DNA of 64,000 bases from Hyphomicrobium_A sp963817485 (lineage in GTDB: Bacteria > Pseudomonadota > Alphaproteobacteria > Rhizobiales > Hyphomicrobiaceae). Below are positions 55,419-63,934 of this stretch, piece after piece. A program made the translations under genes and the position numbers. Positions within the stretch are counted from its first letter, which is position 1. The number at the start of each line of letters is the position of its first letter. The notes beneath the pieces were generated by a model. The model was not told the DNA's origin and ran no database searches. It saw only the letters and a list, made by a program, of their open reading frames with translations. The stretch covers positions 62,001-126,000 of the forward strand of contig CAWFOR010000004.1 in assembly GCA_963817485.1 (NCBI GenBank). Direction: 5' to 3'.

Positions 55419-57830
55419 TCAGGCGGCGTCGGCGTTGCCGCCAGCGCGCCGGCCGAACCAGCGCTTCAGCACGGCTTCCAGACTCGCCTTATCGAAGGGC
55501 TTTGCCAAGTAGTCATCCATCCCGCCTTCGAGATAGCGCTTTTTATCCTCGGCAAATGCGCTGGCCGTCAATGCCACAATTGGCGGCACGCCCCCGCTGC
55601 CGCCCTTTGCGCCGCCATATAATCCCTTGATTGTGCGGGCGGCTTCGATGCCGTCGAGCTTCGGCATGAAAATGTCCATAAGCACAAGGTCGAGCGCAGG
55701 CGCAGAACCCGCCAACACGTCGCGCACGGCCGCGACCGCCTGCTCGCCGTCGGTGACGGCGACGTAGTCGACACCGCACTTCTCCAGAACGCGCTTTGCC
55801 AACAGCGCGTTGATCTCGTTGTCCTCTGCAAGCAGGACGCGGCGGCGCGCGTCGTTGGCGCTGGACTGCAACGGCTGCCCGACAACGTGCTCCGCGTCGC
55901 CCGCTTCGTGCGTATGGAACGGCTGCTGCAGCCCGAGCTGCATCATCATCGAAGCCGGGCGCACGGGACGAACGAGATAAGCGTCGAAGCCGGCGGCGCG
56001 GAATTCCGAAAGGCTCGCGCGGGCCAGCACATTTACGAGCACGATGCCGCGCACTTTGCGCTGCGGGAGGAGACCTCGGGCCTTGGCGAGGAGGCGACCG
56101 GCCGGGGCAGCTCCTTCCGAGCCGTCGATGACAATGCGGTCGAACGGCTCGCCCTTGCGCACGGCGGTCTCGAGCGCGAACTCGGCGGCGGCGAAATCCG
56201 CCTCCGCAGCCAACACGCCGGCACACGACAACGCATAGCTCAGCGCGCGACGTTCCAGCCGCCGGTCGAAGGCGAGCAGGACGTGGCCCGCTTCGACGGC
56301 GCGCTCGGACACCTCCGCCGCGGCCGGCACTACCCGTTTCAAGAGGATGTCGACCGTGAATGTGGACCCTTTGCCCGGCGCGCTCACGACGCGGATCTCG
56401 CCGCCCATGGCGCGCGCGAGCTGCATCGAGATGGCGAGCCCCAGCCCGGTCCCGCCGTTGCGCCGGCGTACGGCGGCGTCCGCCTGCTCGAACTCGGCGA
56501 ACAGCCCTTGCATATCGTCGGGCGAAAGGCCGATGCCGGTGTCCTCCACCGCGATCTCGATGCGCACGTTGCTCGAATCCGGCTCAAGCCTCGCCGTCGC
56601 GCTGACGCAGACGCCTCCGGTGTCGGTGAACTTCACCGCGTTCGAAAGCAGGTTGAGCAGGATCTGGCGGACACGCGACTCATCGCCGGAGACGAGCTTG
56701 GGAAGCCGCGGATCGACCGACCAGGCCATCTCGAGGCCCTTCTCGTGCGCGCGCGGCGCCAACAGCTCGACTGCGCCCTGTACGCACGTCTCGAGCGCGA
56801 ACGGCGCCTCGGTCAGCTCCAGCTTGCCGGCCTCGATCTTGGAAAAGTCGAGGATCTCGTCGATGAGCGCCAAGAGCGTGCGCGCCGATTGATCGATCGC
56901 GTGCGCGTAGGTCTGCTGCTCCGGCGTCTGCGGCGTCTCGAGCAGCAGGCTCGCCATGCCGAGGATGCCGTTCATGGGCGTCCGGATCTCGTGGCTCATG
57001 GCCGCGAGAAAGCGCGATTTGGCGCGGTTGGCGGCCTCTGCCTGATCGCGCGCCTCCGCGAGCTGCGTTTCCGCCTGCCTTTGCACGGTGACGTCGCGGC
57101 CCACGCTCTGCACCTCGAGGCTCGAGCCGTCGGATGCCGGCACGAGCTGCTCCTCCCACTCGATCCAGCGCGGTCCGGCCACCGTTGCCACCTGCTGTGT
57201 AAAGCGGCGATGGCGCACTTCATCGGTGGTGGCGAGCGGCTCGGGGCCTTCGCCTTCGAGAACATCGAGCCTAAACGGCTTGCCGAGCACGTCGTCCGCC
57301 GCCAACGCGAACTTGCCGAGGAAGGCCTTGTTTGCAAACGTCAGCCGGCCGACGTCGTCGCGGCGCAGGATCATGTCCTCCTGCGTGTCGAGCAGCCCGC
57401 GGTAGCGCGACTCGTTGTCCTTCAGCTCCCACTGCAGGTCCTGGAGGTGCTCGAGCCGCCGCTCGAGCCGCGCCGAGATGCCGTTGACGCCCGCCGGCTC
57501 GGCCTCGGTTTGCTCGGCCGCGCGCGTCAGCACCGAGAGATGAATGGAGAAGAGCCCGAGCGCGATGCCGACGACGGCGAATGGGAGCACCGCGGCAGGG
57601 CCGGCATGCGTCATGACGATCGCTGTGAGAAAGGCCAGCAGAGACGCGGCCATGGCTACGCGTGCGGGAAGGGGCCCGCGCAGCGGCTTCAGGCCGAGAC
57701 GATCGTGCAGGAATGTCCGCACAGCTCCCGCATAAGCGGGCGGCGCCGCAGGCGGTGTGTCGGCACCCTCCGCAGCGATGATTGCAGCCGTCTCGTTCGG
57801 GGCCGTGGAATGGTACGACTTTTCGCTCAC
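55419..57830 (-). CDS. Hybrid sensor histidine kinase with two receiver domains
   Basis: A protein of about 803 residues with two N-terminal membrane helices (MAASLLAFLTAIVMT, VLPFAVVGIALGLFSIHL), a PAS domain (around residues 130-240), kinase H box FLAAMSHEIRTPMNGILGM (His near 277), N and G boxes (NLLSNAVKFTDTGG, DTGIGLSPDDM, NGGTGLGLAIS), then a degenerate receiver-like region that lacks the acidic pair, and a canonical C-terminal receiver (LLAEDNEINALLAKRVLEK, VLMDIFMPKLDG; Asp near 717). GTG at 57830 is chosen; a TTG at 57842 is possible. The signal and partner are unknown. It is downstream of olsB on the same strand. Confidence 0.9.
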   Translation of the reverse strand: MSEKSYHSTAPNETAAIIAAEGADTPPAAPPAYAGAVRTFLHDRLGLKPLRGPLPARVAMAASLLAFLTAIVMTHAGPAAVLPFAVVGIALGLFSIHLSVLTRAAEQTEAEPAGVNGISARLERRLEHLQDLQWELKDNESRYRGLLDTQEDMILRRDDVGRLTFANKAFLGKFALAADDVLGKPFRLDVLEGEGPEPLATTDEVRHRRFTQQVATVAGPRWIEWEEQLVPASDGSSLEVQSVGRDVTVQRQAETQLAEARDQAEAANRAKSRFLAAMSHEIRTPMNGILGMASLLLETPQTPEQQTYAHAIDQSARTLLALIDEILDFSKIEAGKLELTEAPFALETCVQGAVELLAPRAHEKGLEMAWSVDPRLPKLVSGDESRVRQILLNLLSNAVKFTDTGGVCVSATARLEPDSSNVRIEIAVEDTGIGLSPDDMQGLFAEFEQADAAVRRRNGGTGLGLAISMQLARAMGGEIRVVSAPGKGSTFTVDILLKRVVPAAAEVSERAVEAGHVLLAFDRRLERRALSYALSCAGVLAAEADFAAAEFALETAVRKGEPFDRIVIDGSEGAAPAGRLLAKARGLLPQRKVRGIVLVNVLARASLSEFRAAGFDAYLVRPVRPASMMMQLGLQQPFHTHEAGDAEHVVGQPLQSSANDARRRVLLAEDNEINALLAKRVLEKCGVDYVAVTDGEQAVAAVRDVLAGSAPALDLVLMDIFMPKLDGIEAARTIKGLYGGAKGGSGGVPPIVALTASAFAEDKKRYLEGGMDDYLAKPFDKASLEAVLKRWFGRRAGGNADAA

Positions 57831-57908
57831 GCCTGCCTGCAACGCTGGACCTGAAACCGGCGCTGCGAACCAATCATAGGGGCGTTGCGAAACGCTGAAG
57901 GGGCGTGG

Positions 57909-58145
57909 TTAACGCTGAGCGCGCTCATTTGCCGCCGGGGCGTCGTCGAGGCGCCGCGCGGATTCGACCGTCATGAGCGGCACGCCGTTGCGGATCGGAT
58001 AGGCGAGACCCGCCGCGCGGCTGATGAGCTCCTGTGCAGCGGCGTCATATTGCAGCGTCGTTTTCGTCAGTGGGCAGACGAGAATTTCGAGCAGCTTTGG
58101 ATCGACGCGGGCCGGCCCTGCGTCCTGTTCCTGTGGCTCGCTCAT
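57909..58145 (-). CDS. Trm112/UPF0434-family protein
   Basis: A 78-residue protein with the family core LLEILVCPLTKTTLQYDAAA and ISRAAGLAYPIRNGVPLMTVESAR, the zinc-ribbon-derived Trm112p fold without all cysteines. In eukaryotes Trm112 activates methyltransferases; bacterial function is not settled. Genes of this type often follow LON-domain and thioredoxin-like genes in rhizobia, as here. Confidence 0.88.
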   Translation of the reverse strand: MSEPQEQDAGPARVDPKLLEILVCPLTKTTLQYDAAAQELISRAAGLAYPIRNGVPLMTVESARRLDDAPAANERAQR

Positions 58146-58164
58146 GACGTCATCTCCTGCTGCG

Positions 58165-58851
58165 CTACTGCAGCGTATTGCCGCTGCCGCCGCTGGAGGC
58201 GAGCTCCATCTCGGCGAGCGCGACGAGCACGTCGGCGCGGCGCTTCAAATCGTCGGCCTCGAGCAGCGCTTGCTTCTCTTCCGGCCCGTAAGGACACATC
58301 ACGCACAGCGCGTTGATGAGGAACTCGCTCGAAGCGCGCTGAATCGCCGCCCAGTCGGCCTCCAGCTTGTTGGCGTCGAGATAGGACCGCAGCACGCGCA
58401 AAAGATTGCTGCGATCGACCTGATCCTCGCCGAGCCCCTCGTTGAGGTCCGAGGCAAAGCGGTCGTAGCTGACGGACGCCACGCGGTAGGGCAGATCGGT
58501 CACCGCCTCGTCGAGGATCTCGTAGCGCGTGATGCCGGTGAGCGTGATGACGAGGCGGGCGTGGTCGACCTCTTGATAGTTGGTGACACGGCCGACGCAG
58601 CCGACACGACGCAAGCCGACGGAATCGGCAAGCGGACTCTCCTCGTCATCGGAACTCGCGCCGGCGGCCGGTTGAATGATGCCGATCAGGCGATCGCCCG
58701 ACATGACGTCGTCCAGCATCTCCAGGTAGCGCGGCTCGAACACATTGAGCGGCAGCGTCGCCCGCGGCAGCAGGATCGCGCCGCGCAAGGGAAAGATAGG
58801 GATGCGCGGTGTCAGATCGGCAGGGCGCCGGTAGCGATCGATGGGTGACAA
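58165..58851 (-). CDS. LON peptidase N-terminal-domain protein
   Basis: A 228-residue protein consisting only of the substrate-binding LON N-terminal domain (PIFPLRGAILLPRATLPLNVF at the N terminus, RYLEMLDDVMSGDRLIGII, VGCVGRVTNYQEVDHARLVI) without ATPase or protease. The function is unknown. The start is a TTG at 58851 with AGAGG just upstream; no ATG is available within the first 40 residues. It is co-oriented with the CnoX-like gene 30 bases upstream and the Trm112-like gene 19 bases downstream. Confidence 0.9.
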   Translation of the reverse strand: MSPIDRYRRPADLTPRIPIFPLRGAILLPRATLPLNVFEPRYLEMLDDVMSGDRLIGIIQPAAGASSDDEESPLADSVGLRRVGCVGRVTNYQEVDHARLVITLTGITRYEILDEAVTDLPYRVASVSYDRFASDLNEGLGEDQVDRSNLLRVLRSYLDANKLEADWAAIQRASSEFLINALCVMCPYGPEEKQALLEADDLKRRADVLVALAEMELASSGGSGNTLQ

Positions 58852-58881
58852 GGCCTCTACCTTCTGGGGCTCGATGGTCCG

Positions 58882-59796
58882 TTATGAGAACAAAAGCGAC
58901 GACAGCCGGCGCCGCCCGTCGACGGTCGCCGGATCTTTGGGTCCCCAGGCATCGAATAGCTGCACGAGCTGCTTCCTCGCCGCCTGCTCGTTCCAATTGC
59001 GGTCGCGGCGCACGAGGTCGAGCAAATGCTCGACCGCCGTTTCCTTCTCGCCGCGAGCGGCTGACGCCACGGCGAGATCGAAGCGTGCCTGATGGTCGGC
59101 GGGGTTGGCGGCGAGCCGCGAGAGGAGCGCATCGCGATTGTCGGTCTGGTTGGCCTTGCGCGCAAGCTCGAGCGCAGCCTTGACGCGCTCGACGGCGGCA
59201 ACATTCTTCTGATCGGGTGGCACGAGCGCAATCGTCTGCTCGGCGCGGGCGACGTCGCCCGTCTGCAGGTAGCAGCGCGCGAGGCCGGCAAGCGCGGCCG
59301 GATTCTGCTTATCCTCCTGCAGCACGGCCGCGAAGATCTCGGCCGCCGACTGCACGTCGCCTTCCTCCAAAGCCTGCTCGGCGCTCGCCAGCACGGTCGC
59401 GAGATCGGCCTGCTGCTCCTCGCCGACGATGCGGTCGATGAAGGTCCGGATGGTGCTCTCGGGCTGGCCGCCGACGAACCCGTCGAGCGGGCGCCCGTCG
59501 CGGAAGGCATAGACCGTCGGCAGCGACTGGATGCGCAGCTGCCCCGCGATGGCGGGATGCTCGTCGACGTTGAGCTTCACGAGGCGGACTTTACCGCCGT
59601 AGCTCTTGACGATCTTCTCGAGCAGCGGCGTCAGTTGCTTGCAGGGCCCGCACCACGCGGCCCAGAAGTCGACGATCACGGGAACGCCGCGCGACGCCTC
59701 GATGACGTCCTTCACGAAGCCTGCGGTGGTCGTATCCTTGATGAGCTCGGCGTCGTTCACGCTTCCCGCCGCACCCTTCAACACGCCCAATTCCAT
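58882..59796 (-). CDS. cnoX: Thioredoxin-TPR protein (CnoX/YbbN-like)
   Basis: CnoX is a chaperedoxin that holds unfolded proteins under oxidative stress. Residues 20-125 are a thioredoxin domain with active-site WCGPC (Cys49, Cys52) and the cis-proline SLPTVYAF; residues 130-304 are TPR-like helices (LASAEQALEEGDVQSAAEIF, ALAGLARCYLQTGDVARAEQ). Domain order and length (304) match CnoX/YbbN. Unlike E. coli CnoX, the CGPC pair is intact, so redox activity is likely. Confidence 0.9.
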   Translation of the reverse strand: MELGVLKGAAGSVNDAELIKDTTTAGFVKDVIEASRGVPVIVDFWAAWCGPCKQLTPLLEKIVKSYGGKVRLVKLNVDEHPAIAGQLRIQSLPTVYAFRDGRPLDGFVGGQPESTIRTFIDRIVGEEQQADLATVLASAEQALEEGDVQSAAEIFAAVLQEDKQNPAALAGLARCYLQTGDVARAEQTIALVPPDQKNVAAVERVKAALELARKANQTDNRDALLSRLAANPADHQARFDLAVASAARGEKETAVEHLLDLVRRDRNWNEQAARKQLVQLFDAWGPKDPATVDGRRRLSSLLFS

Positions 59797-59995
59797 CTGC
59801 GTCTCCTTGCGGCCGCTGCGGCCAAATCCTTAGCGCACAAACCCCGGGAATACCAAAGTCGCGAGCGCCGCAGCGACGCGACCGGAGTCTAGACCGCGCA
59901 CATCGGGACGCGAACGGAGAACTGCAAGTCATTGACCCGCGGGAGCTTTCGATTTCGTGGGCCGCGTCACGCTTAAGGACCCCCGCCGCCGGGGC

Positions 59996-60526
59996 TCAGG
60001 AGCCGCCAGCGGCCGCCCTGGAGGGGCCGAGCGAAACGATCCTAGGCTCATGCCCGCAGGCGCGGACGAACCGCAGGAGGTCGTCGCGGGCAATGTTGGT
60101 CGTCGCCGTGTTCTCCAGCGGATGGCAGTTGATGCTGTCGTGGTGCATGAGCTCGGCGTCGACGACGAGGCGCACGCGCCGCTCCGGGTCGTTGATGAGG
60201 GCAAAGGCAGTGACCGAGCCCGGGGGCACGCCCAGCGCCTGCATCAGAAGCTCCGGCTTGCCGAAGCTGAAACGGCCCGCGTGCAGTGTTCGCGCCAGCG
60301 CCTTGAGGTCGACCCGCGTGGTGGCCTCGGCGACGACAAGAAAGAGCTCCCCGCTCTCGTCCTTGAGGAAGAGGTTCTTGGTATGGGCGCCGGGAAGCTC
60401 CCGCTCGAGCTTGCCACTCTCCGCTACCGTAAACAGCGGCTCGTGCTCGACCGTGTGCGTCACAATTTGCAGGTCGGCGAGGCGGCGGAACAGGTCTTGG
60501 CGGGTTGCGGGGCGGGTCGCTGGCAT
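59996..60526 (-). CDS. Prolyl-tRNA editing protein (YbaK/ProX family)
   Basis: A 176-residue protein of the YbaK/ProX fold that hydrolyses misacylated Ala- or Cys-tRNA-Pro. Family marks are HTKNLFLKDESGELFLVV, RVDLKALARTLHAGRFSF with the catalytic lysine region, LGVPPGSVTAFALINDPERR and LVVDAELMHHDSINCHPLEN. ATG at 60526 fits. It is about 200 bases from the CnoX-like gene with no gene in between. Confidence 0.88.
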   Translation of the reverse strand: MPATRPATRQDLFRRLADLQIVTHTVEHEPLFTVAESGKLERELPGAHTKNLFLKDESGELFLVVAEATTRVDLKALARTLHAGRFSFGKPELLMQALGVPPGSVTAFALINDPERRVRLVVDAELMHHDSINCHPLENTATTNIARDDLLRFVRACGHEPRIVSLGPSRAAAGGS

Positions 60527-60685
60527 TGGTTAAGCCATGGAAAGGGGTGGCCATATCTAGCCGCTTGCCGCTCCGTCGCCAACCTGGCGGTCCCTCCTGC
60601 CGGGGGCCTTCCCTCGTCGCAGGCGTGCTTGCTGGCGGGTGGCCGCGGCGCTAGCATTGCAGCCGGCATCACAGCAGGAGACCCT

Positions 60686-61078
60686 ATGCCCGCGAAAATC
60701 TATCTGGCCGCCACGGTGCTGCTTCTCATCCTCTGCGGGCACGCGAACGCGCAGGAGCGGTGGGCGGCGATCACGCCGAACCTCGAGAACTCCTCGACCG
60801 TCGTCTGGGCGACGAGCAAGGAGCAGGCAAAGAAGCTCGCGACGCTCGCCTGCAAGCAGGTGTCGTCGACCTGCGCCGAGACGCCCGCCAGCACCGACGG
60901 CATGGACCAGATGTTCGCCATCATGTGCTGCGAGGAGCCGAAGTCGGGCTGCGCGGCAGCCGTGGGCTCAGACCGCGACTCGGCGCTGAAGGAGGTCAAG
61001 AAGCTGTTCTCGGACGGCGGCTTCTCCCAGTGCACCTTGAAGAGCTACTTCAAGGCCGGGACCGGCGAAAAGGGCTAG
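60686..61078 (+). CDS. Small exported cysteine-rich protein
   Basis: A 130-residue protein with a signal peptide (MPAKIYLAATVLLLILCGHANA, cleavage before QERWAAI) and about eight cysteines (TLACKQVSSTC, MFAIMCCEEPKSGC, FSQCTLKSYF), resembling small exported DUF4189-type proteins. Disulfide bonding in the periplasm is likely. AGGAG five bases before the ATG at 60686 sets the start. The function is unknown. It precedes tRNA-Gly. Confidence 0.7.
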   Translation: MPAKIYLAATVLLLILCGHANAQERWAAITPNLENSSTVVWATSKEQAKKLATLACKQVSSTCAETPASTDGMDQMFAIMCCEEPKSGCAAAVGSDRDSALKEVKKLFSDGGFSQCTLKSYFKAGTGEKG

Positions 61079-61155
61079 CTGGCCGCCTTGCAATGGCCGG
61101 ACAGTTGCGCCATAAGGCGGGTCCGCGCCGCGTTGTCGGCGCCATACCCAAGGAT

Positions 61156-61230
61156 GCGGGCGTAGCTCAGGGGTAGAGCATCACGTTGCCAACGTGAGGG
61201 TCGACGGTTCAAATCCGTTCGCCCGCTCCA
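61156..61230 (+). tRNA. tRNA-Gly (GCC anticodon)
   Basis: A 75-base cloverleaf. Acceptor 5' GCGGGCG pairs with 3' CGCCCGC, followed by discriminator T and a genome-encoded CCA. The D arm is GCTCAGGGGTAGAGC, the anticodon stem-loop CACGTTGCCAACGTG with GCC anticodon, and the T arm GACGGTTCAAATCCGTT has the TTCAAAT loop. Confidence 0.97.
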
Positions 61231-61276
61231 ATTTCTTCCAGGATCGACGACTTCATCGCGCGGCGCTGAGCCGCGC

Positions 61277-62158
61277 TCACGCCATCGCGGCGGCAGGGCT
61301 CGCCACGGGAGCCGGAGCGGCAGATCTATTTGCGGCCTCGAGCCGCACGAGCAGCTCCTCGGTCAGCGCACGCGTGGCGACGCCGGCAGCGCCCGGATAC
61401 TTCGCCATGTAGCTGCGGTTGAAGGTCTGGAAGTTCGCCGCATCCTGAAGCGCCGACATGCGCGGCACCGCCTGCTTGAAGCAGTTGTTCTCGACGTTTT
61501 CCTCCAGCCAGCGGTGGTATTCCTGGTCGGACGGCGAGTTCAGGTCCTTCATGTTGACGATGACGCCGAGGTTGTCGGCAAAGCCCATCTCCGGGTTCAA
61601 GCCCTTGAAGCGGCGGAACACCTCTAGCCCGCACACCGATACGTAGTCGGCCTTGGTCGGCGAGACGTGAAAGTCGGCCTCGCGCAGCCAGCTCTCGGTG
61701 AGAATGGAGAGGCCCGGCGGGCAATCGATGATCACCACGTCGAACACCTTGCGCACGGCGGCAAGCAGCTCCGCGATGACGGTGCGCAGGCGCGCGTGCA
61801 GGCTCTCCTTCGAGACCTCGCGCTCCAGCAGCGTGAGCTGCATGTCGCTCGGCAGCAGATAGACGGTGCGCGCGTCGTCTACGTCGGAGACGTTGCGTAC
61901 GATGAACTTCGGCCACTCGGCCGTCTCGCCCTTGAGCACGGTCGCGTGCAGGTAGTCGACGATGGTCGCGCCGTCGCTCTGCAGCTTGTAGAGGCTCGAT
62001 ACCGTCATCAGCATGCTGGAGACGCTCGCCTGCGCATCCGAGTCGATCACGAGCACGTTCTTGCCGTGGTAGGCCGACAGGGTCTCCGCCAGGGCCAGCA
62101 CGATCGTCGACTTGCCAACACCGCCCTTGGTGTTCATCACCGCAATAGCGTTCTGCAT
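61277..62158 (-). CDS. ParA/MinD-family ATPase
   Basis: A 293-residue deviant-Walker ATPase: KGGVGKST at residues 11-18, VIDSDAQASVSSMLM and the IIDCPPGLSILTESWLREAD Walker B region, then an extended C-terminal half with HRWLEENVENN and FNRSYMAKYPGAAGVATRAL. Such proteins position plasmids, chromosomes or large protein complexes. No parB lies next to it, so it is an orphan ParA whose cargo is unknown. The ATG at 62158 removes a 70-residue nonhomologous extension of the open frame. Confidence 0.88.
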   Translation of the reverse strand: MQNAIAVMNTKGGVGKSTIVLALAETLSAYHGKNVLVIDSDAQASVSSMLMTVSSLYKLQSDGATIVDYLHATVLKGETAEWPKFIVRNVSDVDDARTVYLLPSDMQLTLLEREVSKESLHARLRTVIAELLAAVRKVFDVVIIDCPPGLSILTESWLREADFHVSPTKADYVSVCGLEVFRRFKGLNPEMGFADNLGVIVNMKDLNSPSDQEYHRWLEENVENNCFKQAVPRMSALQDAANFQTFNRSYMAKYPGAAGVATRALTEELLVRLEAANRSAAPAPVASPAAAMA

Positions 62159-62428
62159 GGTGTCCGGACTTGCCCCTCTCGTCCTCGCATGTCCCCTCGA
62201 GGCGCTCAAAAGCGCCCCGTCTTCAATGCCCTGAGAATATGGCAGCCATTGGATCGGCGGCAACGAGGAAGCCCCGCGGCGAAGCGCACCAGGAAGCGTC
62301 TCAGAACGGAACGCGATAAATGGGTGCGGAAACGCCAGCTTGCGACGCGACCTTGCGCGCGCCATGAAGTCTCAATACATCAACTGCCCATAAATGAGAC
62401 GAGTTGCTCTCTAGGAGGCTCTTCCGCC

Positions 62429-63067
62429 ATGGGTTACGCGCCGGCGCTTCGCTCCGCCCGCCCCTCGGCCGCATTCACTCTGATCCCGCTTATTGCGATC
62501 TGTCTGACGCTCGCGGGCTGCGGCATCAACACGATCCCGACCTACGAGCAGAACGCCAAGGCGGCGTGGTCGGAGGTCCTGAACCAGTACAAGCGGCGCG
62601 CCGACCTCATCCCCAACCTCGTCGAGACCGTCAAAGGCTTCGCCGACCAGGAGCGCACGGTGCTGACCGACGTGGTCGAGGCGCGCGCCAAGGCCACGCA
62701 GGTGCAGGCGAATATTCCGCCCGACATCCTGACCAACCCCGAGGCGATGCAGAAATTCCAGGAGGCGCAGAGCCAGCTCGGCGGCGCGCTCGGGAAATTG
62801 CTCGCCGTCGTGGAGCGTTACCCCGACATCAAGTCGGGGCAGAACTTCCTCACCCTGCAGAGCCAGATCGAGGGCACCGAGAACCGCATCGCCGTCGCCC
62901 GGCGCGACTACATCAGCGCGGTGCGCGCCTACAATACCGAGATCACGACCTTCCCGGGTCGCATCTGGCGCACCGTCATGTATCCGGCGTCGAAGGAGAT
63001 GGCGACGTTCGACATCGCGCCCGAGGAGATGAAGGCGCCCAAGGTCGATTTCAGCAAGCCGAAGTAG
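62429..63067 (+). CDS. lemA: LemA-family lipoprotein
   Basis: A 212-residue protein with a lipoprotein signal (IPLIAICLTLAGCGINTIP, lipobox LAGC, cysteine about residue 31) and LemA helical core (QNAKAAWSEVLNQYKRRADL, LIPNLVETVKGFADQERTVL, and RDYISAVRAYNTEITTFPGR with the ending APKVDF). Role unclear; LemA proteins often occur with TPM-domain proteins, as here. TAGGAGG ten bases before the ATG fixes the start. Confidence 0.93.
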   Translation: MGYAPALRSARPSAAFTLIPLIAICLTLAGCGINTIPTYEQNAKAAWSEVLNQYKRRADLIPNLVETVKGFADQERTVLTDVVEARAKATQVQANIPPDILTNPEAMQKFQEAQSQLGGALGKLLAVVERYPDIKSGQNFLTLQSQIEGTENRIAVARRDYISAVRAYNTEITTFPGRIWRTVMYPASKEMATFDIAPEEMKAPKVDFSKPK

Positions 63068-63089
63068 GGCTGCCTCGAGGGCCGCAAAT

Positions 63090-63911
63090 ATGCCTGGGAG
63101 CGCTTCCCCGTCCCGGCGCTTATCCCGCGCCCTCGCCTGCGCTCGCCCTGTCGGCGATGGCCTTCGCGATGGCCGCAGCCGCCTATGCCGGACCGACGTT
63201 CCCGCCGCTCACGGGGCGCGTCGTCGACGAGGCCGGGCTGCTGACGCCGGAGGACCGCGCCGCTCTCACCGGCGAGCTCGCCGCGCTCGAGGAGACGTCG
63301 ACCGACCAGCTCGCCGTCGTGACGCTGAAATCGCTGCAGGGCTATTCCATCGAGGACTACGGCTATCAGCTCGGCCGCGCCTGGGGCATCGGCCAGAAGG
63401 GCAAGGACAACGGCGTCCTGCTCATCGTGGTGCCGAGCGAGCACAAGGTGCGCATCGAGGTCGGGCGCAGGCTCGAGCCGATCCTCACCGACGCATTGTC
63501 GAACATCATCATCAACCACGCGATCGTTCCGGAGTTCCGCAAGGGCGACTTCGCGGCCGGCATCAAGGCCGGCGTGCGCGACATCAAGGATGTGCTTCTC
63601 GGCGACGCGGAAGCCGTCAAGGAGCGCGCGCAGGGCGCGCGCCGCGGCGACAGCCCCGATACCATGCAGGTCATTCTGCTGATCTTCTGGATCTGCGTCG
63701 TGCTCTACATCCTCTATGCCGTGTTTCGCTCCGCGCAGGCCGCGCAACAAGCCGGCGTTGCCGGCGGCCGAAGGGCGGCCGCACCGTCATCATCCCAGGC
63801 AGCTCCGGCGGCTGGGGCGGCGGCTGGTCGAGCGGCGGCGATGGCGGCGGAGGCGGCTGGTCGGGCGGAGGCGGCGATTTCGGCGGCGGCGGCTCGTCGG
63901 GAAGCTGGTAA
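63090..63911 (+). CDS. TPM-domain (YgcG-like) exported protein with Gly-rich tail (two frameshifts)
   Basis: The best reconstruction is signal peptide from MPGSASPSRRLSRALAC into ALALSAMAFAMAAAAYAG (one base near 63142 joins the frames), then the TPM domain (GRVVDEAGLLTPEDRAALTG, DQLAVVTLKSLQGYSIEDYG, DNGVLLIVVPSEHKVRIEVG), one membrane helix (VILLIFWICVVLYILYAV) and a Gly/Ser/Trp-rich tail reached after another base near 63773. The tail is typical of YgcG-type proteins. GAGGG eight bases before 63090 sets the start. It follows lemA by 22 bases. Confidence 0.85.
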   Translation: MPGSASPSRRLSRALACARPVGDGLRDGRSRLCRTDVPAAHGARRRRGRAADAGGPRRSHRRARRARGDVDRPARRRDAEIAAGLFHRGLRLSARPRLGHRPEGQGQRRPAHRGAERAQGAHRGRAQARADPHRRIVEHHHQPRDRSGVPQGRLRGRHQGRRARHQGCASRRRGSRQGARAGRAPRRQPRYHAGHSADLLDLRRALHPLCRVSLRAGRATSRRCRRPKGGRTVIIPGSSGGWGGGWSSGGDGGGGGWSGGGGDFGGGGSSGSW

Positions 63912-63934
63912 GGATCGGGGCGGGAGAGGTTGAG

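Noticed and set aside
55887..57854. Long plus-strand frame antisense to the hybrid kinase
   Set aside because: Arg/Leu-rich shadow with no start signal; the kinase domains on the minus strand are complete.
62201..62216. GGCGCT-CAAA-AGCGCC hairpin as terminator upstream of parA
   Set aside because: No T tract in either direction and it lies upstream, not downstream, of both neighbours.
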